Origin: CAWKEY01 sp963848675
GTDB taxonomy: Bacteria > Pseudomonadota > Gammaproteobacteria > Methylococcales > Methylomonadaceae
NCBI GenBank assembly: GCA_963848675.1
Contig: CAWKEY010000071.1
Location: 1 to 57,353 of the forward strand
Direction: 5' to 3'
DNA: 57,353 nucleotides
The translations under genes and the position numbers were made by a program. Below the pieces are notes generated by a model. That model worked only from the letters and a program-made list of their open reading frames with translations. It was not told the DNA's origin and did not search any database. Each line of letters starts with the position of its first letter. The first letter of the stretch is position 1. This document shows positions 43,002 to 51,116 of this stretch, piece by piece.

Positions 43002-43705
43002 TCAATCTACTAATAAATTGCGATTGGCATTGAACTGTTCCGATTTCCTATCCCCGCCTCTGGCTTTTGGTTCAACTCGTCTACCCAACTGTTCTTGAAT
43101 GTGTTGCTTAAACCGGTCATTGCCTAACACCCATGCTTTATTGGTGGCTTCTCTGATTTCGGTAATGCTGTTTTCTGAAAGTTGATGTTTGAATAACGCT
43201 CGATAGGCAGCCTGACGCGCTTCATTCGCCTCGCCCAAACGCAGGTATTCCGGATGGGGCACAACCAAATGCACTGGACTGTCCCAGTGCATTGAAATGA
43301 TAACTTGACCAGGGATACTCAGCCGGATCGATTACCATGCCTGCCCGCACCGGATTCAATTCTATGTAGCGCATACACGTAAATAGATAAGCTTCTTGTA
43401 GCGGCCTTCCCAGAGTGTTCCGGTGCGCTGGTAGCAATAGTTGTAGTATTGTACATAGTAACGCCCCAGCATCTGCATGGCTTTACCCATGCTTTGTTCG
43501 AGATGCGGAGTTATGAGCAGATGAACATGGTTGGTCATGAGCACATACGCATGAACAGAACATCTGTGCTTGTCACAGGCTAATTTCAACTTTTCAAGAT
43601 AGAAACTGTAATCAGCATCGGTGCAGAAGGTTTCTGCTCGATTATTACCTCGAACAATCACATGTTGTGGTTGATCGGGGATAACAAATCTAGGAACCGT
43701 GCCAT
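43002..43705 (-). pseudogene. REP-associated tyrosine transposase (RAYT), multiple frameshifts
   Basis: From ATG 43705 the protein can be read across several frames: MARF(P)RFVIPDQPQHVIVRGNN, the HUH-type AYVLMTNHVHLLITP, MQMLGRYYVQYYNYCYQRTGTLWEGRYK, EAYLFTCMRYIELNPVRAGMV, and the C-terminus with HPEYLRLGEANEARQAAYRALF and GRRVEPKARGGDRKS. Breaks occur near 43690 (one C missing), near 43395 (about six residues lost after GRYK) and near 43280. RAYTs are single-copy Y1 transposases linked to REP sequences. The frame damage is internal and multiple, so this is true decay. Confidence 0.88.
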
Positions 43706-43752
43706 TGCCTACTCTCTTGTTTGAAAAACAGGCAGTTTAGAATAGTAGATAC

Positions 43753-45459
43753 TATAACCTAAATCCTGCAAGCCCTGAAAACTAGAGTTCAAGTCCTGTT
43801 TTTTATTCCCGGATTGTATGCTTCAAGGCCTGCCGGTGCCCGCACGCGTCCATGGATTCAGGATTGTTTAACCAATACACACCCGGGATAGCAATAAATT
43901 CTGGAAATTGGGTGACAATTTGCCAAACCTGACCCTCCTTCCCGCAGAAAGGCTAATGCTAGTCGTTGATTTTGGCGCTTCGTGTATTTATCGGGTCACG
44001 AGCCCAAACCAACCGCTACCCAGTCATCCCAAACCCCAGGATAAAGATGATTGTCCGGGGTTTTAACAGTCAGTTGCCTATTTCCGATGAGTAACTTGCC
44101 CGCTACACGAACCAGATAAGTCCTTACTGTTTCTGGCTCCCATTGCCGAAGCGCCTGGCTGCCACTCATGATGGCCATCCAGCGCAGGGTATTGTAAGCC
44201 AATACTGCGCAGTGGAATATGGCAGCATTAGCTAAAAAATCGGCGGTTCTTATCTTGCCCATGCCCATTTGCCCTTTGGATTCTTCGATCCAGGTTTCGC
44301 AAGTCGCGCGTTCGCCGTATTTTTTATGGGTTTGCCAGGGTGTTAAGGCCTCAGTGGTGACATAGCAGAAATAATCATAGCGTGCCGTTTCCAGTAAATC
44401 GAGTTGCGGGCTTGCTTCTTTGGGCAGTCGTTGGCGCACGGCAACGAAGCGTCGAGTCGTTTTCCACTCACCGCAACGATAGTCAAAGGTACACTGTTCC
44501 CAGTCTGGCTGTCCGGCTATGGCACTCCAATGTTGCTGGGTTAACAGTGCGACCAGATTTTTCAGCTTAACTTTGATCAGATAGCCATGGCCATGGGCAT
44601 CCAGCACGTCTAATAAAGCGCCGACAAAGTAGCCACTATCGGCCCGGACGATGATGCGCATTCTGTTAGGCAAATGCGCTAACAATTGCTTGACGAATTC
44701 AACAACGCCATTGCTGGTATAGACGCTTCCGGTCCTAAACCAGGCTTGCAGAATTTCTTTGCTACCCGCTAAGAAGGCTAATTGAGGATGGTAGGAAAGG
44801 GCGCCTTTTTTCTTGGGGTTATAGCCTTTGGCAGCCCCCTCTTGGGTACCGCACACTGAATCAACCGTGGAATCTATATCGACCCACTGAACCGGGTTAA
44901 GCCCTACTTTGGAGGCACCTGAACGATTAGCACGGCGCCAAATCTGTCCTCGCAATCGATGAGTGACGCTTTCAAACTGGTTGATCTGTTTTTCGGTAAC
45001 TTCTTTAAAAATCCGCGCTATCGTGGTTTCAACGGGTAGCTTGGTCCAGCCCGCAATCTTACGTAAGACGCTATCCGACCAGACGCCACAAACCTTTGCC
45101 ATGGAGGTGGCGCCACCAATGATGCCCACCAAGGTGAACATAACCACATTAGTCAATTGATAATCGGCGTTATCACCGCGTGGGTGCGGAATATCCTGGT
45201 CGACTATTCTTTCAAAGCCAATTCGCTGCAAGTATTTGACAACCGGGATCAGGCCGGCTTGGCTGGTCAGTCCAGTTGCAGTGGCTGACATGTGAACTTT
45301 GCCTGTTTGTTTACGAGTGGCTGGTTTTTTCCGTATGTGTGAGGATTTTGTCTTCATTGAAATCATGATCTGGATAGTTGCTAACTATTGACATTATATC
45401 ATTGATTTATATGGGTTATTAAATATATCCTGTTGTTTGATTGCAGGATTTAGGTATAA
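43753..45459. mobile_element. Complete IS1380-family insertion sequence with 5-bp target duplication
   Basis: The element spans 43758-45454 (1697 bp). The ends are 14-bp inverted repeats, CCTAAATCCTGCAA (43758-43771) and TTGCAGGATTTAGG (45441-45454), starting with CCTA as in the IS1380 relative ISEcp1. TATAA flanks both ends (43753-43757 and 45455-45459). It lies just upstream of the broken RAYT gene and splits that gene from its REP-like flank. Confidence 0.85.
43996..45357 (-). CDS. IS1380 family transposase
   Basis: A 453-residue DDE transposase. It shows VQWVDIDSTVDSVCGTQEGAAKGYNPKKKGALSYHPQLAFLA, with the first Asp and the KGxxPxKxGxxSYHP signature of IS1380. RIIVRADSGYF gives the second Asp, and the acidic residue falls in ATCETWIEESKGQMGMGKIRTADFLANAA. 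The N-terminus is basic. The frame is intact from ATG 45357 and codon 454 is the stop. Confidence 0.93.
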   Translation of the reverse strand: MKTKSSHIRKKPATRKQTGKVHMSATATGLTSQAGLIPVVKYLQRIGFERIVDQDIPHPRGDNADYQLTNVVMFTLVGIIGGATSMAKVCGVWSDSVLRKIAGWTKLPVETTIARIFKEVTEKQINQFESVTHRLRGQIWRRANRSGASKVGLNPVQWVDIDSTVDSVCGTQEGAAKGYNPKKKGALSYHPQLAFLAGSKEILQAWFRTGSVYTSNGVVEFVKQLLAHLPNRMRIIVRADSGYFVGALLDVLDAHGHGYLIKVKLKNLVALLTQQHWSAIAGQPDWEQCTFDYRCGEWKTTRRFVAVRQRLPKEASPQLDLLETARYDYFCYVTTEALTPWQTHKKYGERATCETWIEESKGQMGMGKIRTADFLANAAIFHCAVLAYNTLRWMAIMSGSQALRQWEPETVRTYLVRVAGKLLIGNRQLTVKTPDNHLYPGVWDDWVAVGLGS

Positions 45460-45466
45460 ATCAATC

Positions 45467-45718
45467 GAGTCTGGCCCCAATACTGCTACCTTAAAGTTGT
45501 ATCTATTTAATAATCAACAAGTTATATATTAAAAGGGTACAAAAACGTGGTCTGTTTACAGCGCGCAATAGTCACAAAATCAATAAGATAAATAGAAATT
45601 AGGATTGTAATCTGTTCTTTCTTACCCTTTATAAATTTGATCTCACCGGTTATTTGTATTTCAATACATTGATTTTAATGATAAATAATTTTAAGGTAGC
45701 AGTATTAGAGTCTGGCCC
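45467..45718. mobile_element. MITE-like element, 17-bp inverted repeats inside an 11-bp direct repeat
   Basis: AATACTGCTACCTTAAA (45479-45495) and its exact complement (45690-45706) bound 228 bp of AT-rich DNA with no frame of note. GAGTCTGGCCC occurs just outside each end (45467-45477 and 45708-45718), one base from the repeats on each side. Inverted ends without a transposase and a flanking duplication fit a MITE. Its parent element is not in the window. Confidence 0.7.
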
Positions 45719-45742
45719 TATTGATTTCTCAGATTAGTTGCA

Positions 45743-45871
45743 ATGCTAGGCGGATTTCTTGCCCGCAAAGGCGATGGCGAGCCCGGGGTGAAAACCATCT
45801 GGCTGGGTTTACAGCGGGTGATGGACTTTGCTGCTGGCCTTAGCTTTGCGCGGCAGATTCAGGCAGTGTGA
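45743..45871 (+). pseudogene. IS4-type transposase, C-terminal remnant
   Basis: A 42-codon stretch reads MLGGFLARKGDGEPGVKTIW, then LGLQRVMDFAAGLSFARQIQAV, which is the C-terminal end of Tn5/IS4-like transposases (LGGFLGRKGDGEPGxKTLWxGLQRL). The rest of the gene, upstream, is missing. It marks a further lost insertion at the left side of the HEPN-LRR-J gene trio. Confidence 0.75.
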
Positions 45872-45964
45872 CTTGTGTGTAGTGATATGGGTATAATGTT
45901 ATATTTGTTTGCTACGTAATAAAACTTACCAGTCCATGTATTGATAACCAATAGTGCAATAAAA

Positions 45965-46702
45965 ATGTCGTTTCTAGACCTTGACCCACAGATAGACGTA
46001 CCAATCAATGACTTCCTTTTTTCGATGGGCTTTTCCACAATGATTGGTGATATAAAGGATTACTTGGATATTTCTGAAAGAAATATTGAATCATTATATC
46101 GTGCAGAGCTTCAATCCATTAAGCATCGTGAAGATTCAGAGGATTTACCACCAGGTTACATAATTAGCCTTGAATCTAATGCTGAGCATAGATTCATGAT
46201 TAGTTTGCCTTTAAAGATTCGCTATGCTGCTATATTAGCGGTAGTGACAGCAGTTGAGTGGTCTGGGAAATACTTTATAGAAATGGCTAATAAAAAAACT
46301 AAGTCACGGTTAAAAAAAACAGAAGAGGGAAAGAGCAAAATTATTCATCAATTAGAAGTCATGAATGAACTTACCGCACTTGAACGCGATGGGACAATAA
46401 AGAATTTGGAATCACTCGTCTATGTGAGGAATTGTATTGCTCATAATGCTGGGCTTGAAGAAAATTACAAGTACAAATCTGATTTATCGACTTCGATTGA
46501 ACGTCTTAAAGGTTTCTCGCTGGCAAATTGGCACATTCTTGGCAACCATATTGCTATTGAGAAAGGTGCTCTTGGTACTTACATAGAAGAAATGGAACAT
46601 CTTGTCCTCGATATTCAAGAAGCAGCGTATGAACAGAATCTTTTAGAAAATAAAACCCTTCCACGCGAAACTGGGTTTGTAACCCCACCCCAAACGCTAT
46701 GA
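45965..46702 (+). CDS. HEPN-like protein of unknown function
   Basis: A 245-residue soluble, mostly helical protein without signal peptide or membrane segment. Helices include LPLKIRYAAILAVVTAVEWSGKYFIEMA. A basic stretch (KKTKSRLKKTEEGKSK) is followed by LESLVYVRNCIAHNAGLEE, in which Arg155 and His160 form Rx4H, the motif of HEPN ribonuclease-type domains. HEPN proteins occur as toxins, defence RNases or adaptors; the sequence alone does not tell which. No Shine-Dalgarno is evident; ATG 45965 is preferred over 45941 because the latter adds only MITNSAIK. The gene is visibly AT-rich, unlike the core genes around. It precedes the LRR gene by 67 bp on the same strand. Confidence 0.55.
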   Translation: MSFLDLDPQIDVPINDFLFSMGFSTMIGDIKDYLDISERNIESLYRAELQSIKHREDSEDLPPGYIISLESNAEHRFMISLPLKIRYAAILAVVTAVEWSGKYFIEMANKKTKSRLKKTEEGKSKIIHQLEVMNELTALERDGTIKNLESLVYVRNCIAHNAGLEENYKYKSDLSTSIERLKGFSLANWHILGNHIAIEKGALGTYIEEMEHLVLDIQEAAYEQNLLENKTLPRETGFVTPPQTL

Positions 46703-46769
46703 TGCTCCCGCTATCTTTGAGCCATAGCCAAGGTAGGCATGCTTTTTATAAACAAAAAGATAATATCTT

Positions 46770-48377
46770 ATGAGTGATGGTAAACAACTAATTCCAAAAG
46801 ATAGTACAGATTTAGCTCTTCGTAAATCGCAAAGCTTATTGGACATTACCGATAAGATACTTGCAACCAAAACATTGATAGCAAAAGATGACGATTGGGT
46901 AGATGAATTTATTGCTTGGGCAAATACACTCCGTATTTCTAATAAACACTTTTTGCTTAATAAACAATCTATTTTAGAAATTACTAAATTGGATTTAAGC
47001 AATAATCAGTTAACTGAAGTTCCTGCGTTTATTGGTAATCTGATTAATTTGACTGTTTTAAAATTAAATGAAAACCAACTAACAAAACTTCCTAACTCAA
47101 TTGGCAATTTGATTAATTTGACTGAACTGCATTTTTTTCGAAACCAGATAACAGACTTACCCGAATCCTTTGGCAACTTGTCAAAGTTAACTAAGTTAAG
47201 TTTATTCGAAAACCAATTAAGTGATCTTCCTGAATCTTTTGGTAACCTTACTAAATTAACTTATTTAACTTTAAGTAGTAACAAGTTTACAAAAATTCCA
47301 GAATGTGTATATAAGCTATCGAAATTAACACGTTTACAAATATATTATAGCGAATTGATTGAAATTCCTGAGTGGATCGACAAGCTATCCAAATTGGAGG
47401 TTTTGGCTCTAAGGTACAATAAAATAACTACAATTCCTGAGTCTATTGGCAATCTTTCCAATCTGCAATGCTTGGAACTCGGAAACAACCAAATAAAAGA
47501 ACTACCTGAATCAATTGGCAAACTGACTAAATTGTCTAGTCTTCATTTGCTTAAAAATAAATTGACTACGCTACCAGATACTCTTGGTAATTTATCTAGT
47601 TTGCATGATTTGAATGTATTTAATAACCCATTAAATCAAATCCCTGAATTTGTTGGTAAGTTATCTAATCTCACTTCTCTGAATTTAAACAGCACTAAAA
47701 TTGAGATACTTCCTCATTTTATTTGTAATCTATATAAGCTGAAAACTCTAGATTTAAGTAATAATAAATTAACTTCGCTACCTAATTCTATTGGTAACTT
47801 AACAAATCTGATTGAGCTAAGTTTAGCCAATAACAAATTAACTGTACTCCCCGAGTCTTTTGGGAATTTGTCTAAACTAGCTATTCTTACTTTAAGAAAA
47901 AACAGATTAACTATGCTTCCTGAGTCCTTTGGCAAGCTATCCAAAATTACCAATCTGGATTTAAGCGATAACAAATTAACAACACTTCCTGAATCCATAG
48001 GTAATCTAACTGAACTCTATGATCTACATTTAAATAATAACGACTTGATAACACTTCCGGAATTTGTTTGTTGCTTACCTAAGCTATGCGGTATACATTT
48101 AAATAAAAACAATTTGATAAGGCTTCCTGAATCTATCGGCAATCTATCTGGGCTGCGTACCCTAGATTTAAGCAATAACAAATTGACTGCTCTCCCTAAA
48201 TCCTTATTTATTCGTAAACAATCCGAACGATTATGGCTTGATTTAACAAACATCCAATTAAACGAGCTTCAATTCCCTGAATTATTTGCATTCGTTAGGT
48301 TAGGTGGAGGTAATTTGGAAACAATGAAACCTACTAATGGGCATCATGAATTCACTAATATTTATATTAAAATTTGA
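46770..48377 (+). CDS. Leucine-rich repeat protein (18 repeats)
   Basis: A 535-residue protein. Residues 1-70 are non-repetitive and include DDDWVDEFIAWANTLRIS. From about 71 to 484 there are 18 uninterrupted 23-residue leucine-rich repeats of the type LxxLxLxxNxLTxLPESIGN(L), the typical bacterial 'SDS22/plant-like' variant, and then a short capping region (LWLDLTNIQLNELQFPEL) and a polar tail. No signal peptide, kinase, GTPase (Roc) or NACHT domain is seen, so it is probably a cytoplasmic binding protein. Repeats match at both protein and DNA level only loosely, so expansion is not very recent. AT-rich like its neighbours. Confidence 0.85.
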   Translation: MSDGKQLIPKDSTDLALRKSQSLLDITDKILATKTLIAKDDDWVDEFIAWANTLRISNKHFLLNKQSILEITKLDLSNNQLTEVPAFIGNLINLTVLKLNENQLTKLPNSIGNLINLTELHFFRNQITDLPESFGNLSKLTKLSLFENQLSDLPESFGNLTKLTYLTLSSNKFTKIPECVYKLSKLTRLQIYYSELIEIPEWIDKLSKLEVLALRYNKITTIPESIGNLSNLQCLELGNNQIKELPESIGKLTKLSSLHLLKNKLTTLPDTLGNLSSLHDLNVFNNPLNQIPEFVGKLSNLTSLNLNSTKIEILPHFICNLYKLKTLDLSNNKLTSLPNSIGNLTNLIELSLANNKLTVLPESFGNLSKLAILTLRKNRLTMLPESFGKLSKITNLDLSDNKLTTLPESIGNLTELYDLHLNNNDLITLPEFVCCLPKLCGIHLNKNNLIRLPESIGNLSGLRTLDLSNNKLTALPKSLFIRKQSERLWLDLTNIQLNELQFPELFAFVRLGGGNLETMKPTNGHHEFTNIYIKI

Positions 48378-48432
48378 ACTTATCATATTTTCGACCTAAT
48401 ACAATCCAAGCAATATGTAGCTGGTATTTGAG

Positions 48433-49179
48433 ATGATTGAGCAACGCCAGCAAGAAAACAGCAACCTAGCACTAAATAAATACTTAGCTTCTCAGGATTT
48501 AAAACTGAAATTAAAAAACCTTGAAAATCGGTTTACCGAATTAACTGATGTAAAGCTTGAGTATGAAAGGAAAATAAATAACTTCAATAGTAACTATATG
48601 TTGCGTTTTGGCGGCTTAATTGAAGAGATACTTAAGTTGCGGGTTCATATCTTTGGCAAAAGAAAACAATATTCGCAGCGCAAAAATGCTTTGGAGAATT
48701 TGAATGAGTTTATAAAAAAAATTATTCGACAGTTAGAAGACTTACCGCAACCACTTGACGATTCTGAATATCAACAGCTAAAAATAGCGTATCGTAAGGC
48801 CAGCCGTTTATGTCATCCCGATAAGTTAATTGAAGATGCTAAAGTCAAAGGTGAGGAAATTTTTAAAGCACTGAATGAAGCCTATCGACACCAAGATTTA
48901 AATCTAGTGCAAGGTATTCTTCTTAAGCTAGAAAGTGAAGCCACTTCTTTGATAAAAGCCGTTAAACAAATAGATAATAGAGCCTTACTGCAAGAAAAAA
49001 TAAACCTATTATACGAACAAATTGCAACAGTAGAGGCGGAAATAAAGTGCCTGCAAGAAAATGAAATTTATCAGCGCATTCAATCGATTACCGATATGGA
49101 ATGGTATTTTGCCGGACTAGAACGGGAACTACAAGCTGAATTAGAGGCATTGAAGGGTGCATATTCTGGCTCAATCTGA
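48433..49179 (+). CDS. Coiled-coil protein with internal J-domain-like region
   Basis: A 248-residue soluble protein. Residues 1-90 are coiled coil (LKLKLKNLENRFTELTDVKLEYERKINNF), then YQQLKIAYRKASRLCHPDKL, with the HPD tripeptide at 128-130, and GEEIFKALNEAYRHQDLNLVQGIL, matching helices II and III of a J domain. A second coiled coil follows (about 160-248). J domains recruit Hsp70 (DnaK) and stimulate its ATPase; the glycine-rich and zinc-finger parts of DnaJ are absent. It follows the LRR gene by 55 bp and shares its base composition. Confidence 0.72.
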   Translation: MIEQRQQENSNLALNKYLASQDLKLKLKNLENRFTELTDVKLEYERKINNFNSNYMLRFGGLIEEILKLRVHIFGKRKQYSQRKNALENLNEFIKKIIRQLEDLPQPLDDSEYQQLKIAYRKASRLCHPDKLIEDAKVKGEEIFKALNEAYRHQDLNLVQGILLKLESEATSLIKAVKQIDNRALLQEKINLLYEQIATVEAEIKCLQENEIYQRIQSITDMEWYFAGLERELQAELEALKGAYSGSI

Positions 49180-49499
49180 ACACCCAAATAAAAAATCAAT
49201 GGGGTCAGTTTGGTCAGTTTCGATTGATTTTATAAAATTTATGACCGTTTGCAATTGATCAGAAATACCAGTTGGTTCGCTAAAATAGACAGTCCGATTA
49301 TTGTCGGTATGCTGCCATTTGGAAATGTGGTGCGAATGACTCTTGTGGGTCAATTGCGACAATTCACCACTTCCGAAAGCTGTCATTCAATACTGGCGTA
49401 ATCGAATCGGAATCGATGGTCTGGTTTGCCGGAACAGGTGGCTTATTTGGGGTGGAATATGCAAGTGGGAGAGCCTGTTTTGTAATTTTGGCGAAGCAA
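49180..49499. repeat. Right edge of island: REP-like motif and IS21-like repeats
   Basis: AAATCAATGGGGTCAG (49193-49208) is an inverted near-copy of the motif at 45712-45727, and ATTGATTTT closes the unit at 49223-49231. At 49392-49458 three units (22, 21 and 24 bp) each end in CGGAA(T) or TGGAAT; read on the minus strand they are the ATTCC...CGCCA units seen at 42.8 kb. Between these lies about 160 bp with no supported gene; a 71-codon minus-strand frame (49171-49386) is not convincing. Confidence 0.5.
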
Positions 49500-49500
49500 A

Positions 49501-49529
49501 AAAAAGCCCGTCAACTGACGGGCTTTTTT
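49501..49529 (-). terminator. Rho-independent terminator of ilvC
   Basis: GCCCGTC (49506-49512), loop AACT, GACGGGC (49517-49523), with a run of A on the left and T on the right, so it can work in both directions. It lies about 20 bp beyond the ilvC stop and closes the island. Confidence 0.88.
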
Positions 49530-49547
49530 AATGCCAAAAACTAAGGT

Positions 49548-50564
49548 TTAGTTTTTGGTTTTATCAACGATTTTGTTGGCTTTGATCCATGGCATCATGT
49601 CCCGTAGTTTTTCACCGACAATTTCGATCGGATGTTCTGCGTTTAAACGGCGCTTGGCGGTCATTTCAGGGTAGCCGGTCAGGCCTTCCAGGATGAATTT
49701 CTTGGCGTATTCACCGTTTCTGATGTTCTTCAAGGCTTCGCGCATGGCCCAGCGGCTTTCTTCATTGATGATTTGCGGGCCTGTGACATACTCGCCATAC
49801 TCGGCATTGTTGGAAATGGAGTAGTTCATGTTGGCGATGCCGCCTTCATACATCAGGTCAACGATCAGTTTTAGCTCGTGTAAACATTCAAAATAGGCCA
49901 TTTCCGGTTCATAACCGGCTTCAACCAGGGTTTCAAAGCCGGCTTTAACCAGTTCAACCGCGCCGCCGCATAATACGGCTTGTTCACCGAACAAATCAGT
50001 CTCGGTTTCGTCGCGGAAAGTGGTTTCGATAATGCCCGAGCGGCCGCCGCCAATGGCCGATGCATAAGACAGGCACAGCTTTTTCGCCTGGCCGGAAGCG
50101 TCTTGATGAATCGCGATCAGGTCTGGAATGCCGCCGCCGCGGACAAATTCAGAGCGCACGGTGTGGCCGGGCGCTTTGGGCGCAATCATGATCACGTCCA
50201 GATCGGCGCGCGGCGCGATCTGGTTGTACAAGATAGAAAAACCATGCGCGAAGGCCAGGGCGGCGCCTTTTTTGATGTTCGGTTCAATTTCCTTCTTGTA
50301 AAGCTGTGATTGAAATTCATCAGGCGTCAGGATCATGACCACATCGGCGCTGGCAACGGCTTCGGGAACGTCTTTAACGGTCAAGCCGGACGCTTGCGCT
50401 TTGGCGACAGAGGGCGATCCTGAACGCAAGCCCACGACAACTTCAACGCCGGAATCTTTTAAGTTGTTAGCATGGGCGTGGCCTTGTGAACCGTAACCGA
50501 TGATGGCTACTTTTTTGCTTTTTATGATTGAAAGATCGGTGTCTTTGTCGTAATAAACTTGCAT
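49548..50564 (-). CDS. ilvC: Ketol-acid reductoisomerase, class I
   Basis: A 338-residue enzyme of valine, leucine and isoleucine synthesis (acetolactate to dihydroxyisovalerate, NADPH and magnesium). It starts MQVYYDKDTDLSIIKSKKVAIIGYGSQGHAHANNLKDSGVEVVVGLRSGS (GxGxxG and the basic/Ser NADPH contacts) and carries IAPKAPGHTVRSEFVRGGGIP, TETDLFGEQAVLCGG with the Asp and Glu metal ligands, and ECLHELKLIVDLMYEGG. The single C-terminal knotted domain gives the class I length. Last gene of ilvBNC; the ilvN stop lies 60 bp upstream. Confidence 0.96.
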   Translation of the reverse strand: MQVYYDKDTDLSIIKSKKVAIIGYGSQGHAHANNLKDSGVEVVVGLRSGSPSVAKAQASGLTVKDVPEAVASADVVMILTPDEFQSQLYKKEIEPNIKKGAALAFAHGFSILYNQIAPRADLDVIMIAPKAPGHTVRSEFVRGGGIPDLIAIHQDASGQAKKLCLSYASAIGGGRSGIIETTFRDETETDLFGEQAVLCGGAVELVKAGFETLVEAGYEPEMAYFECLHELKLIVDLMYEGGIANMNYSISNNAEYGEYVTGPQIINEESRWAMREALKNIRNGEYAKKFILEGLTGYPEMTAKRRLNAEHPIEIVGEKLRDMMPWIKANKIVDKTKN

Positions 50565-50624
50565 GAGTTTTCCTATTTTTTGCTGTTTTTAAAATGAGTA
50601 AGTGGTTTTGCAGGGGGGGGCGAA

Positions 50625-51116
50625 TTATAAATGCAGCCCTTTTTCGCCTCTGGAGATGCCGGTCGGTCCCGAGCGCACGACTTCAATAATATGGTCTGCG
50701 TCAAGCGCGGCAACAAAGGCATCGAGCTTGTCTGAAGGACCTGTCATTTCAACGACATAGCTGGCCGGTGTGACATCAATAATGCGGCCGCGAAAAATGT
50801 CGGTCATACGGCGGATTTCTTCGCGCGTTGTCTCCGTGGTTTTCACCTTGACCATCATCAGTTCGCGCTCAATATGGACGGTGTCGGCCAAATCGATTAG
50901 CTTGAAGACATCAATCAATTTGTTCAGCTGTTTGGTAATCTGCTCGATAATATCATCGCTGCCGCGGGTCACCAGCGTCATTCTCGACAGGCTGGCATCC
51001 TCTGTAGGCGCCACGGTTAATGACTCGATATTGTAGCCGCGCGCAGAAAACAAGCCGGCCACACGCGACAGAGCGCCGGATTCATTTTCAATCAGAATGG
51101 AAATAATATGTCGCAT
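50625..51116 (-). CDS. ilvN: Acetolactate synthase small (regulatory) subunit
   Basis: A 163-residue regulatory subunit (IlvH type). The ACT domain is MRHIISILIENESGALSRVAGLFSARGYNIESLTVAPTED, with the asparagine and glycine residues that form the valine site, followed by the C-terminal domain (DIFRGRIIDVTPASYVVEMTG). It confers feedback inhibition by valine and raises activity of the large subunit. Its ATG shares a base with the ilvB stop (TAATG). Confidence 0.94.
   Translation of the reverse strand: MRHIISILIENESGALSRVAGLFSARGYNIESLTVAPTEDASLSRMTLVTRGSDDIIEQITKQLNKLIDVFKLIDLADTVHIERELMMVKVKTTETTREEIRRMTDIFRGRIIDVTPASYVVEMTGPSDKLDAFVAALDADHIIEVVRSGPTGISRGEKGLHL

Noticed and set aside
49171..49386. 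71-codon minus-strand frame next to the J-domain gene
   Set aside because: It overlaps the REP-like motif, has no similarity that I recognise and no ribosome site.
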